Shown: positions 48,960 through 60,700, numbered from the stretch's first letter. The stretch: DNA of 64,000 nt from Plasmodium brasilianum (GCF_023973825.1 NC_090120.1:1578501-1642500), one strand, 5' to 3'. Program-made: numbers and translations. The notes: generated from the letters alone by a model not told the origin.

Positions 48960-49515
48960 CTAAGGGGGGAAGGGGGAGAAATAAAAAATAAAAAAAAAAA
49001 TAAAAAAAAAAATAAAAAAAAAATAAAAAAAAAAAAGAGGAAAAGTGAATATGTGGGAAGGTGAAAAATAAAAACGATGCCGTTTGAGGAAGTAGGATAC
49101 TGTACCTCCCCCAACGTGGATGTCAAACTAATAGGATGAAATGTAGTAAAATGATCTTTATAAAGAGACGTATATTAGCTAGTTTTATTCTCATATATTT
49201 TGGTTATTCTAATTTATAATTGTCTTTTCCTTTTCATTTTTTTCTCTTTATCTCCCACCTTTTTTTTTTAATTCCAAGTATCTTACCCTTAAGAAGATAT
49301 GACCTATATTTTTATTTCTGTAAGTGAATTACCCCTGAAGAGAGTCAAGTGGTATTCGGCTTTTCATATTTCTTTTATTTTTAGACAAATGTTATGAAGA
49401 ACACTGGAAATTGAAAAGCTAAGAATGAACGGAATGTTTCAAAGCAGTTGAAAAATTGAAATTGTCAATGGGTAACATTAAAAGAGTCAAAAAATACGTG
49501 AAATGTAGAAAATAG

Positions 49516-49555
<40 letters not shown>

Positions 49556-50702
49556 TAGAAAGAAGTACAGATAATAGGTAAAAAAAATACGTAGAAAAAT
49601 GGTAGAAGAAAAAAATAGAGCCTATAGTAAATGGACAATCTTGTGTATTTCCAAGAGATTCATCTTCTTTCCTTTTTGTGAAAAAATGAAAAACGGAAAA
49701 TCATTCATGCATGCTCACCCTGAGGAGCTGAATGCTGACACATTTCGACATCAATGAAATTTTTATTTTTGGACCATTTTATTCACACTATGCTACTTAT
49801 ACATATGCCTATATCTCTTATCTATGTTACTACATAGATATATATGTATGCATATGCTCAGTGTTTTCTCATCTTTTTTTCTTCTCTTCTCTTCTCTTCT
49901 CTTCTCTTTCTCTTTCTCTTTATCTTTTTTTTTTTTTTTTTTTTTTTTTTTGTAGCATGACACTAGCAGCTACAAAAATGCACATAGACAGAATTTAAAA
50001 AAAAAAAAAAAAAAGATAATAAAAGGAAGAAAACAAAAATTAAGGAAATACAAAGTAAATAACACTAAAACGATAATTTTTATTTTTTCTATTTTCAATA
50101 TGTTGGTACAGTAATTACTCTACCGTCCCGTTGGCATTTAATGATAACTTTGACAGTTTGATTTTTTCATCTTAGGGTTTACTTGGAATGAAGCGTTCTT
50201 TTTATCCTTATTCCCATTTTTAGCTTTTCCTCCTTTTTTGCGTTTTTCCCCTTTTCATGTGTTTTCATTTTTTCCTCATTTTTCCGTGGACGAAATAGAG
50301 TATATTATTTTCCCTTCGCTAGAGTTTTTCCGCTAATTGTAATTCGTCTCACGGGATAAAATATCAATTTTATTAATTTTGTGTTTTACTCTTTCATTTA
50401 TTTTATTTATTGTTTTTCATTTTTATTTTATTTATCGTCTTCATTTTTATTTTATTTATCGTCTTCATTTTTATTTTATTTATCGTCTTCATTTTTATTT
50501 TATTTATCGTCTTCATTTTTATTTTATTTATCGTCTTCATTTTTATTTTATTTATCGTCTTCATTTTTATTTTATTTATCGTCTTCATTTTTATTTTATT
50601 TATCGTCTTCATTTTTATTTTATTTATCGTCTTCATTTTTATTTTATTTTAATTTTTCTTCTTTTTTTTTTTTCACGTGAAATAAAAGCCTGTGCATACA
50701 CA
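48960..50702. other. Divergent promoter region
   Basis: Shared upstream region of the enkurin gene (-) and the small gene at 50703 (+). A very long A run (about 49516-49553), CTCTT repeats (49881-49912), a 30-base T run (49928-49951), and the 24-bp minisatellite. No gene seen. Confidence 0.55.
50390..50652 (+). repeat. 24-bp minisatellite
   Basis: About ten near-perfect copies of a unit containing ATCGTCTTCATTTTTATTTT, ending 50 bp before the start codon at 50703 and therefore probably inside the 5' UTR of that gene. All + frames are open through it, which artificially extends the gene's frame upstream to 50379. Confidence 0.92.
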
Positions 50703-50960
50703 ATGTCAGACAAGGAGGCCATATTTTATAACAGCGTAACGGATCCCTATGTTGTCAATTACATATGGTTATACGGCAACAACATAACTGGAAATTCACA
50801 TGGAAATGGAAGTGGATATAACAGACAAATAGGAGGAGTCGCTCTGACCAATGCTAGGTGTAGCAATAATATAAATAACATGATGACTTATATGAGAAAG
50901 GAAAATAATCGCATGCAGATCCTTAATAACAGCGAGAAGAGGGAGGATTTAACTAGTTAG
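50703..50960 (+). CDS. Small protein of unknown function
   Basis: An ATG-initiated frame of 85 aa with non-repetitive composition (Asn, Tyr, Met, Gly-rich). I do not recognise it. It begins MSDKEAIFYNSVTD, has YIWLYGNN near residue 21 and RQIGGVALTNARC near 46, and ends with a charged segment. There is no signal peptide or membrane span. The start follows a T-rich stretch after the minisatellite. It is divergent from the enkurin gene across 1.7 kb, which hints at shared male-gamete expression. Small inner-microtubule proteins are often this short, but I see no defining motif. GC and codon use are better than in the surrounding spacer, which is the main reason to accept it. Confidence 0.55.
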   Translation: MSDKEAIFYNSVTDPYVVNYIWLYGNNITGNSHGNGSGYNRQIGGVALTNARCSNNINNMMTYMRKENNRMQILNNSEKREDLTS

Positions 50961-51987
50961 GAGGTCAAGAATGCCCCACTCGACAATTCGCTTAGCAATT
51001 TACTACTCCATATTTCACTTCGCTATAATTAATTTTATTTTATTCCACTTAATTTTATTTCTCATTTTACATCTCCTCATTTTACTTGTGCTCATTTTAC
51101 TTCTGCTCATTTTATTTTAGTTCATTTTTTTTTTTTTTTTTGAGCATATACAAAACAAACAAAACCAGTGAAAGTCCACTTTCGCTGGTTGTCTGACATT
51201 ACTACTTGCTTCACCCCTTTTTGATCCAATGAACCTACGTTTCGTTACTTGCCCTTTTTTACATATCTTTAGTCTTTACATTGATTTGTAATATGTTGCA
51301 TGTTTTCCTTATTTTGCTACGCTATATTTTTTTTTTTTTTTCTATATTGCTATTTTGCTCCATTATATAATATTAGACTCAATTTTTCGTAATTCTGATT
51401 TTTTTTGAGTATATATATTTGTACATTTTTCGTACATTTCTTAGTGCATTTATTTGTACATTTTTCGCACATTTCTTAGTGCATTTATTTGTACATTTTT
51501 CGCACATTTCTTAGTGCATTTATTTGTACATTTCTTATGGGTTCTCAACGAAGATGGCCATTATTACTTGCATAGTTATGGGAAGGGAAAAAAGAAAATA
51601 AAGCGAACAACTGTCATTCATTAGCTATTTATACATGTACATATGGATATGTGTATGCTGTGTGTATGTATGCACGTATGTACATATGCCCACATAAGCA
51701 CACTACTAGGTACCACTCTTCTAGCGGGTTAACCTAAAAAGACAAGCTTTTATTTGAACAAACGAAGCACATGCGCAGATGTACCTACAAAAGTGTAAAT
51801 ATAAATATAACTGCATGCACACATACAAACATACACTCATGCCCATGCACCTGTTTCCTCTATAGCCTTGCCAATGAAAATAAATATTACAAGGCTAAGG
51901 AAAAAAAGGCAGAGACTGTACAAGGACGGATATGTGAGCAACGTTTAAAAAAAAAAAAAAAAAAAAAGAGGAATCCTAGTTTACACT
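50961..51987. other. Convergent spacer
   Basis: Between the small + gene and the three-exon - gene. Contains a CTCATTTTACTT repeat (51060-51125), T runs, a 35-bp repeat at about 51410-51540 and an A run (51946-51966). No gene seen. Confidence 0.55.
51410..51540 (+). repeat. 35-bp tandem repeat
   Basis: Nearly four copies of a unit made of TTTGTACATTTTTCG, CACATTTCTTAG and TGCATTTA. Confidence 0.8.
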
Positions 51988-54531
51988 TCAACAGTGCGCA
52001 AAATATATCAAACTCGGTAAGTCATATTTGAAAAAACATTTATTCTTTTCAAATATTTTTTCTTGATAAATAATATATGTATAATCATCAATACATTCTT
52101 CATACACTTTAGAAAAACTTTTGATGCATTCATCTTTATTATCTAAGAGAAAACATCTTAATTTATTTTCGTCTCTTTCCCTATTAGACATGTTAAAAAA
52201 TATTCTTTCATTTTTTATTTCCATTCCTAAGCATGTTAAGAAATATATGGTTCTTTTTATATTGTAAAAATTTAAGCATTCATCAATGAGCTTTATATTT
52301 ACGCTAAATTTATTCCTATTGTTTGCAGCATAAAGTATGTTATATATGTACTCCAATCGTATATTTTTTAGGTTCAAAAATAAACAGCATTTTTCAATTA
52401 TAGACAGCAACTTCAAGTCTTCGAAGAAGCGGAAGTAGTTTGCGCTTCGTACTGATATAAAAAGGAAAAAAGGATTAGCGGATGTAGCAGCACGAATGGA
52501 TGTAGCAGCACGAATGGATGTAGCAGCACGAATGGATGTAGCAGCACGAATGGATGTAGCAGCACGAATGGATATAGCAGCACGAATGGGTGTGGAAAAA
52601 CTTAACGTGTCTTACGGTTATTCCATAAGCAGATAGATGCATTATATTTTCTAAAGAGATGAAAGAAGCTCTCATACTTATTATTGAGATAAAAATAAAA
52701 TTGCACATTATAATTATGAGTGCGTATATTAAGCAGAATTATACATGACAAAGCAAAATCTAAATGATCAAGATTAATATATTTAAAAGAAAAAATATTT
52801 TTTAGTATATCATTAATGAATTCAGAAGTGTACATGTCTACTTGCTCTTTTTTGTCCCATTTTTTATTTTCATTTAAATCAATTTTTTCTCTTTTTAATA
52901 CTATATCTAAATTATTCAATACATTATTTACAAAATTTAATATGTACGATACTACATTTAAAATATTTTTCATATTGTCTTCTTCGTTGTAAAGAAATTT
53001 CCACATGTTGTTACCACCTTTGTTGTTTATATACACCCTCTTTGTACCATCCTCTCTTCTATTGTTATATCTCCCAGTGGTACCGCTGTCATTTCTATTA
53101 CTCTCCCCCTCCTCAATATTTTTACAGCACTTGGCATATTTAACATAAGAGTATAAGAAGAAGGAAAAAATATAATATTTAAAATGTGATAGGTATAACA
53201 AAAATTGCCCTTCATAAATGTAGTAGTAGTTGCTGCCGCTGTTATAGCCGCTCCTGTTATAGCCGCTCCTGTTATAGCCGCTACTGTTATTGGCACTACT
53301 GTTATTGGCACTACTGTTGCTATCCCCATTTTTGCTTTGCTTCATCTGTTCTGCCCCATTATCAGTATTTTCTTTTTTATTTCTTTTTTTATTAAACAGT
53401 ATTAAATTAAAAATATAGTCTAATCTTATTCGTTTTAATTTATCATTAAAATAAAGATAGGACAGTTTATAAATGCAAACATTGTTGTTAATTTTTATGG
53501 ACTTGTTCAAAATGTTCTCCTTTTTTACCTTATCGTTTATTATTCTATCTATATTTAAAAACTTTATCTCCTCTTCTGAGTACAATCGGCTAAGTAGTTC
53601 GTTTACGTAATCGAAGTGTCCACCCTCTTTAACTTTATCACCGATGCAGCTGCTGCTACGGCCACTACCACTACCACTACCACTACCACTGCCACTACCA
53701 TTGCCAGTACCATTATTATTTTTTTTTTTTCTCTTCCCTTCTTCAGGTGCCTTTTCATGAGTTTCCCCATTTTTGCCGACTTCCATTTTTTTACATTCTT
53801 CCTTTTTATTACCAACATTGTGTGGGCTTACATTACTCCGTGCACCTCCCTCTGAGTTATTAGTCGAATGGTTTTCACTGTTATGAATGCAGTTACTGTT
53901 GCTGCTGCTTTTGATGCTACCACTGCTTTTAGTACCTATATCATTGACAATGCTATGATGTTTTTTGTCCTCCATATAACGCTTTATACATTCCAAGAAA
54001 ACGTCAAAGTCCTGTATCTTGGTATTAAAGAGGAATGCATTATTTGATTCCTCCAGCACATCTAATACCATTGTTTCCTCTCTATTTAAGAATATAACAA
54101 AATTAAGAAAAATAAAATATATATCCTTCAGGTACACGTACAGTAGATAAAAGTTACTTAGAGTTAGTGCCTCAATACTCCTCAAGTATTTTAAGTCTTC
54201 TATTCTAATGTTTCGTGTATAACTCTGCAGTCAGAAAAATTAATTAATGATTAAGTGTTCATTAGAGTTGGTCATATGGTGGAGCAGCATTTAAAACATA
54301 TCATTTTTGTGTAAAAATATGTACATATTATGTATGTATAAACTCTGTATAAGAGCACTTTTTTATTTATTTCTTTTTTTGTTGTTCCTCTAATTACATA
54401 TGTGCATCATTTCCCATCCTCACCTGAACCCTAACATTGTTCATCTCCAGCAATGACGTTCCTTTACCATCATCCGAAGAACAAAACGTTTTAGAAATTT
54501 TTATGTTTTTTCCCTTATCTTCTTCTGGCAT
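51988..54531 (-). CDS. Conserved-looking protein of unknown function, three exons
   Basis: Exons 54424..54531, 52616..54224 and 51988..52451 join in phase (0 and 1) and give 726 aa. I do not recognise a family. Residues 40-90 are hydrophobic and helical (LTLSNFYLLYVYLKDIYFIFLN), followed by a low-complexity Ser/Asn/Gly region with a (GS)n tract (53660-53700) and a charged stretch. Two segments resemble each other, LKRIRLDYIFNLILFNKK and LKNIRLEYIYNILYAANN, followed by similar Asn-rich sequence, suggesting a repeated helical unit. Further helical blocks (NILNVVSYILNFVNNVLNNL, FALSCIILLNIRTHN) give an all-alpha repeat look. The SGYNR repeat (53220-53330) comes from a 15-bp unit. Intron 2 carries an 18-bp minisatellite. 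The short first exon MPEEDKGKNIKI is supported by a good donor (CAG|GTGAGG). Confidence 0.75.
52481..52592 (+). repeat. 18-bp minisatellite inside an intron
   Basis: Six copies of GTAGCAGCACGAATGGAT within intron 2 (52452-52615) of the - gene. On the gene's strand, in the frame of exon 2, it is open and would encode HSCCYI repeats if the intron were retained. Confidence 0.92.
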
Positions 54532-54599
54532 GTTAATGTTTTGGTTGTTCGTACTATTCTTGTACTCTCTTTTATTATTTCAACCTTTTTCGCTTGTAT

Positions 54600-54845
54600 A
54601 CTCTATTTTATTTGACTATATTTGGCTATATTTTATTATATTTGACTATATTTGACTATATTTTATTATATTTGATTATATTTGACTACATTTGATTATA
54701 TTTGACTACATTTGATTATATTTGACTACACTTGATTATATTTGACTACATTTGATTATATTTGACTACATTTGATTATATTTGACTACATTTGATTATA
54801 TTTGACTACATTTGATTATATTTGACTACATTTGATTATATTTTC
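54600..54845 (+). repeat. 20-bp minisatellite
   Basis: About twelve copies of TATTTGACTACATTTGATTA, the first few degenerate with TATTTTAT. It lies 70 bp upstream of the start codon of the - gene. Confidence 0.92.
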
Positions 54846-54995
54846 CTGGTTGTGTAAGTAGAACATCTAAAAAAAAATTAAAATCTATTAGTAAATATGT
54901 GCAACAGTGCTATGCTAATATATACACGTACAAGCAAAGAACAAAAAGTATAAGTTGTTATATTATGACATTATTATATTTCTTTTTTCGTCCTA

Positions 54996-55032
<37 letters not shown>

Positions 55033-55141
55033 CACATTCCAGGTTACTTTTATTCTCTTTGCTTGTTCTACTTGTGTCCCTTCTTCTCCTTACATTTATA
55101 ATTAATTACATTAGGTTTATATTTAAGTAGTATTAATATTT

Positions 55142-55145
<4 letters not shown>

Positions 55146-55207
<62 letters not shown>
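55146..55207 (+). repeat. Poly-T tract of about 62 bases
   Basis: The longest homopolymer in the window, uninterrupted as written. Its true length is doubtful for any sequencing method. Confidence 0.9.
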
Positions 55208-55937
55208 CTGGGTGACGGGGCAACAGCCGAAAGTCTCGTGAACGAAAAGAAAAAACGAATAGTCAAAAAGATGTAGGGAAACAAAATGAAACAAAAAAAT
55301 AAAAAAAATAAAAAATAAAAAATAATAAAAATAATAATAAAACAGAATAACCAAAATAGAGAAAAATAAAAAAAAATTTTGATAAAAAAAAAAAAAAGCA
55401 AAGTTGGAAATAATTTTTATTGATACAAGAAAAATAAAAAATTAGAGAATAAAAAAAGGGTACAGGAAAAAAAAGAGTACACTTAAACGAAATGTATATA
55501 AAATATAAGAAATGCAGGTAGATAAATGAAGAATGATAAATAAAGAGGAACAAGAAAAAAACGATGAATAATACATAACAGTATAGAATGCTGCAAGATT
55601 GTTGATATTTTGTAAGGGAAGGGTATCAAACGAGCGCAAATATGCAGCAACTTGCAAAAGGTTAAAAATCAGCTAGCCAAAACAATAAAAGAAAGATACG
55701 AAGAGAAATAATAACAGCATAAAAGTGGTTGTATTAGAATAGTATGTATGTAAATATGAAAGAGCATAATTAAAATGCATAAAAGGATGAATAAGGCATT
55801 TAAATGTGTTTATTAATGCAGATAAAAATTATCATCATATATATGCATATACATATATATTATCATATTTCTGACCTTTATGGCATATTACTTATATATA
55901 TACCATTGTGTATGCATGTACAATATAGCTAGTAAAA

Positions 55938-57263
55938 ATGGGAGAGAGTGCCAAAACGAAAATTAAAAGAATAATGGAATCGCCCTATAGCATCGAACTG
56001 TAAACATCTTATTTATGTTATGTTGATATGTTGTTCATTTGTTTCGTGCACATGTGTTGGGTATATGAATATATGTACGCATATATCTGTGTTCATGTTT
56101 TGTGTTTATGTGTCAGTTTATCAACTTAATTTTGTAATTTCTTAATTTTTTAGTTTTCATATTATTTCAAAATAGGTGAGGAATAAATTCCACTTTTCTT
56201 CTTTTTTCTTTTTTTTTATTTAGACAATCACTAGATCAAGCGAAAAGCAACGTGTTGCTGAGAAATCTGTTAGGGTATATAAAAAAAAAAAAAAAAAAAA
56301 AAAATATTTCTATTTTGCAGAAATGTAAAAGTGATATAAATTTTGAATTTAGATTAACAGTTTTACATACACGTGAAGATATTAATTGTGCATTATATTG
56401 TTTAAATATTCATGATCATATTATAATTCATATGAACATATTTAAATACATATGAGAGTATTATATACGTATGTAATAATTAAATGCATGTAATCAAGTT
56501 AAAAAATAAGTTACCCCATTTTCTGTATGAACAACTTTTTAGAATTATTAGGTCCGATAAATCTCTGAATATTTTTTTATTTAACCATGATGAAATTATG
56601 GACAGTATGGACCATGACCACCTGAGAGCTATTATACTAATCAGGACAAACGAGTAAACTTTAAAATTATTTTGCTTACATCACATTAAATGATGAGTAG
56701 AAAATGTTTGTTTAGGTGTGTGTTTAGATGTGTGATTAGATGTGTGTTCAGATGTGTGTTTAGATGTGTGTTCAGATGTGTGTTTAGATGTGTGTTTAAT
56801 TGTGTGTTTAGATGTGTGTTTAGGTGCATGTTTAGATGTGTGTTTAGGTGCATGTTTTCAAATGTTTGTGTTCATATGTACATTTGTTTGGACGCTTATC
56901 TGTTTATTTATGTTTTTGTATACGTCCTTATATACGTCCTTTTATGTGCCTGCTTTTGTCCCCTTACAAGGTACGAAAAATTTTATAAGCACATCCCTAT
57001 CATAGCATCCTTGAAGAAGATTCCGTTCGTATTGATTGAACGCAAGTAAATAGTTAATTAGATGAGACTCTACTTATATTAAAATGATAGTTAATTTTTG
57101 TAGTGTTAATATGAGTTGCTTAACGTAATTGCATTATCATTATATGTGCGTACATATGCACAAGTGCATACTTATACTAATGGGATATATTAGTTTTACA
57201 ATGTAGCATGGTGCTGCGCCGGGATGTTCCCCAAGATCGCTTCAAACTGTGTCGAGAATAATG

Positions 57264-57303
<40 letters not shown>

Positions 57304-57812
57304 AATTTGTAAATATTCGTGTTCCATTTTTTACATATATATTTTTTCTCCTTAGCTATTTTAACACAATCGAGTTTAACATTTTACCTGACACAAGTCA
57401 TATAGGAATAAGAAATTTGCAGAAGGAAAATGATAATTTTTCTTCAATTCATGATCAAGTAGACAAATTAATCCTTTTAATTAATTCCTATTATGTTTCA
57501 TTGGACATTCCGTATTTGTTTAGTCACCCTTGTAAGTGCAAAAATTACGGAAAGGAAAAAAGAAGTGAGCATGTACATGTTCGTGTGAGAAATGTTACTT
57601 GTTTATACGTATTCACGTATGTATGCATCCATTTACATATGTACATATGTGGACACACGTATCCATGAGTCCGCGTGTGTATTTTTCTTTTATTAGCTTA
57701 TGTGAACACAAAATTTAAAGTTGAAAGGGTACATGGGAAAGCATATGCCAAGAACTTATCGCGAAAAGAAAGAAAGAAAATTAGAAAATCATTGAAGAAA
57801 AATAATATATGA
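55938..57812 (+). CDS. L7Ae/Rpp38-like protein candidate (six exons)
   Basis: Exons 55938..55999, 56224..56274, 56543..56653, 56971..57045, 57356..57531 and 57697..57812 join in consistent phase and give 196 aa. The central part reads like the L7Ae fold: a helix (NVLLRNLLG), a region with HDEIMDSMDHDHL, the strand AIILIRT, then YEKFYKHIPIIASLKKIPFVLI, matching the VVIAxDxxPxELxxHLPxLCxxxxVPYxxV pattern. The C-terminus is strongly basic (NLSRKERKKIRKSLKKN), as in RNA-binding proteins. In eukaryotes a single-domain L7Ae protein with such tails occurs as Rpp38/Pop3 in RNase P/MRP; that identity is inferred. GKAYAKNLSRKE is a tidy tail and not repeat-like. Intron 2 contains another open stretch (56321-56455) with its own TTTTGCAG acceptor, which does not fit the phase. 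No exon alone exceeds 60 codons. Confidence 0.6.
56700..56855 (+). repeat. 12-bp minisatellite inside an intron
   Basis: About twelve copies of TTTAGATGTGTG, with TTCAG, TTTAATT and GGTGCATG variants, filling intron 3 of the L7Ae-like gene. Confidence 0.85.
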
Positions 57813-59326
57813 AATGAACAGATCTACTTTAAAAAAAAAATATAAAATAAAAAAAGGGGGACACAATCAGACGTACCATTTTTACGCATCCATGTAATTT
57901 AAGAAATAAAAATTTTGCTTTCATTTCCTGTGTTATTATTCTACTTAAAAAACAAAAAAATTTCATACGTATTCATGATGGTTTAACGTTTAATATCTTA
58001 TGTTTAGGGCAACACCTGCAGCCACATCGCTTTAGTCAACCTTTATTTGAAGTTACCCTTTCTTAATTGTTCGTAACTGTTCTAAACTATTCATAAAATT
58101 ATTCATAATTATTCTTAACTGTTCATAAAATTATTCATAATTGTTCTTAACTGTTCATAAAATTATTCATAATTGTTCTTAACTGTTCATAAAATTATTC
58201 ATAATTGTTCTTAACTGTTCATAAAATTATTCATAATTGTTCTTAACTGTTCATAATTTTTTTTTTTTTTAATATCATTTTTTTTTCACTCATTTCTTTT
58301 AATAAAAAAATGTATGATTAACTTATGACATTTTTGGAAGGTGTTAAAATAAAAACAAAATAGGAGAAACTACACAATAAAAGTAGTCAAAGTTCAAAAT
58401 TTGCTTTTTTTGGTTTTTTCATTTACATCTTTTTTTTTCATATGTACTATAATTTTTTCGTATGTGTTTTTTTTTTCTTTTTTGTTAAACTGTTGGAATA
58501 GTTTGTTTCAGCATATTAAAAATTGTGGCAGATTAGTAATGACAAAAAAACAAATGGTTTTTCCTCCATTATTATTTTCGTTCATTTAAAATTTTTTTAA
58601 TATTCTCTTTTAATTTGTGCATTTTGTTATTTAAAATTTTTTAGAAGTTACAAAATTATGCAGATATACAAAAGTGGTAAAATAATATCCATACGAAAAC
58701 AATTTTTTGCATACTGGGAATTTTTTTTTTAGATATGCAAAAAATAAGAAAAATGGAAAAATACGAAAATACGAAAATATGAAAATATGATAATACGAAA
58801 AAATATATACAATAAAACAAAAAAACAAAAAAACAAATAAATATGAACGAAAAATGCCCTTTTGTGTGCACACTAAATTCATGCATAAATTTGTACCTCC
58901 TATTTTGTAACATATAAAGTTCGACTACCTTTTGATCAAGAAGTAATATTTTTATGAACAAGTCAGCTTTTGTTCATATGTTCCTCGCATTTCCTTCGCA
59001 CTTTCTTCGCATTCTGTTCATACGTTTTTCGCATATTACGCCTTTTTTCTCCACTTTTTGCAAATTATTTACTCATTTTTGTGTGAACAGTATGTGCTTG
59101 GATTTTTCCTCTCTTTTGTATGAGTACAGCATAAAAGTGCATATATGTTTTCATTAAACGATAAATAATTAAACAAACAGATAAGCAAACAGACACACAA
59201 GCAGATAAACAAACAAATAAATAAGCATATATATTTACATAGGCAATATTTTACCTTAACAGTACATATTTATTTATATATATATGATGCATGCAAGCGT
59301 ACCCGGACGCACCCATGTTTATATAA
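57813..59326. other. Intergenic region between two + genes
   Basis: Contains a 32-bp minisatellite (58075-58255), T-rich stretches and A-rich stretches such as AATACGAAAAT repeats near 58765-58800. I see no supportable gene; a - frame near 58656-58961 lacks an ATG start. Confidence 0.55.
58075..58255 (+). repeat. 32-bp minisatellite
   Basis: About five and a half copies of a unit made of AATTGTTCTTAACTGTTCAT plus AAAATTATTCAT. It shares the TTGTTCATAAAATT core with the repeat at 2911-3050 at the other end of the window. Confidence 0.9.
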
Positions 59327-59998
59327 ATGGAAAATGACGATCCTTACGAAAGTGGCTACAGCAGTGAGGACAATTTAAGTGTTGAAAAGCCGAAATATGT
59401 AAGTAGTTCCTACGGATGTTGCTATAATTTTTCGAATAAAATATTTAAGCTGAGTGTCATATCTTACTATTTCTGGACAGCCTTTTGTTACATAATAGGA
59501 TCAATTATATTTGTAACAGGATATAACAGCTCATCTTTAAGAATAGAGAAACAAATAGCCTGTGCAGCCTCATCAAATGTATATCTTTTTTCCATGTTGT
59601 GGTTTTTGATTGGAATCATATCTGTAATTACCTGTATTGGATATGCCGCAGCTATAGATGAAGAAAATAATAATATATATTCAGATAGCTCTCCTTTATT
59701 TATTTATATTTTAGGAATATTATGTAAAACCATACCAACTATTGTAAGAATTATTCACATTTTCAATTTATTTCAATTATATGTTATAACTCTTGATATT
59801 ATGATCTTGCCAGAATGTAACTCATTTCCTGTACGGTTCATATTATTCATTATTCACATTCTCTGGTGGGTTATTGTTTTTTTTGGTATTATATCCAGAA
59901 AGAAATTCTTCTTGCCCCCCCATATATATAAACCAATAACGAATGACGATGGGTATATCGTCTATGTGAATAATTTGCTTCATTCGTTTGGTCTCTGA
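59327..59998 (+). CDS. Multi-spanning membrane protein, unknown function
   Basis: Single exon, 223 aa with an ATG start. The N-terminal 35 residues are acidic and serine-rich (YESGYSSEDNLSVEKP), likely cytosolic. Hydrophobic segments follow at about 42-65 (VISYYFWTAFCYIIGSIIFV), 84-106 (YLFSMLWFLIGIISVITCIG), 122-160 (one or two spans around a KTIPTIVR break) and 168-190 (FILFIIHILWWVIVFFGII). That gives four or five spans and a hydrophilic C-terminal tail of about 33 residues containing PPHIYKPITNDDGY. Cysteines are in or near spans. There is no cleavable signal peptide; the first span would act as anchor. I do not recognise the family. Composition and lack of low-complexity inserts suggest a conserved protein. 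Confidence 0.8.
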   Translation: MENDDPYESGYSSEDNLSVEKPKYVSSSYGCCYNFSNKIFKLSVISYYFWTAFCYIIGSIIFVTGYNSSSLRIEKQIACAASSNVYLFSMLWFLIGIISVITCIGYAAAIDEENNNIYSDSSPLFIYILGILCKTIPTIVRIIHIFNLFQLYVITLDIMILPECNSFPVRFILFIIHILWWVIVFFGIISRKKFFLPPHIYKPITNDDGYIVYVNNLLHSFGL

Positions 59999-60032
59999 TA
60001 CATGCAGTGAAGAAGTGCATATAGGCATATAA

Positions 60033-60064
<32 letters not shown>

Positions 60065-60606
60065 CACAAAATAATAGTAAAGCATATTTAAAAAAAAAAA
60101 AAAAGCATCATAAAAAGCATCATAAAAAGCAACATAAAAAGCGACATAAAAAGCAACATAAAAAGCAACAAAAAAAGCAACATAAAAAGGAAACAAAATG
60201 AAATAAAAAATTTTACAAATATATTACCAGTGCAGGAGAAATAAAATGGATACTCACATGGGGACTTGAATTTTTTTTTTTTTTTTTTTAAGAAAAGCAC
60301 GCTTTATCCTTTTTTTCACATTTCTTACATTTTGATTAATTTTTTTTTTTTTTTTTATTTTCCCATCTCTTGCGTGATTTTTCCTTTTTCATTGAAAGGT
60401 TTTTCCTTCTTTTTTTAAGACTTTTTTCATCCTAACGAAAAAGTATATAAAGCATGTATATATTAATAAAAATAATCTGACTGATATGTTAATGTACTAT
60501 AGGTGTACATTTTTCGGTTTAAAGCATACTAAGTTTTTTTTTAATTTCCCCCCGCCTCCCCCAAAAAACTGTACTACCATTTTATAATTTATTTTTCTGT
60601 GTCATT
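59999..60606. other. Convergent spacer
   Basis: Between the membrane protein (+) and the Lys-rich gene (-). Contains a TA tract (60037-60062), a 12-bp repeat ATAAAAAGCAAC (60105-60190) and T runs. No gene seen. Confidence 0.6.
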
Positions 60607-60647
60607 TCATATTACATCATTGTATTCTTTTCTTTTCTTTTCTTTTC

Positions 60648-60700
<53 letters not shown>

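Larger units (their letters stand above)
54532..55937. other. Divergent intergenic region
   Basis: Shared upstream region of the three-exon - gene and the L7Ae-like + gene. Contains a 20-bp minisatellite (54600-54845), a TA tract (54996-55011), a 62-base T run (55146-55207), then a short non-repetitive patch (55208-55270) and A-rich sequence. No gene seen. Confidence 0.55.

Noticed and set aside
50379..50702. Upstream extension of the 50703 gene (FYFIYRLH repeats)
   Set aside because: A 24-bp minisatellite; the frame begins at a non-conserved ATG and the repeat is open in all + frames, so the start at 50703 is preferred.
55208..55250. CTGGGTGACGGGGCAACAGC next to poly-T, reminiscent of the human Alu 3' end
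   Set aside because: Orientation relative to the homopolymer is wrong for an Alu tail and similarity is limited to a few words; the flanks are typical parasite AT-rich DNA.
56321..56455. Open stretch in intron 2 of the L7Ae-like gene as an exon
   Set aside because: Using its acceptor after the preceding exon produces an immediate in-frame stop, whereas skipping it joins the flanking exons in phase.
58656..58961. 101-codon - frame
   Set aside because: Starts at a TTG, becomes a Phe/Tyr run over A-rich repeats, and has no domain.
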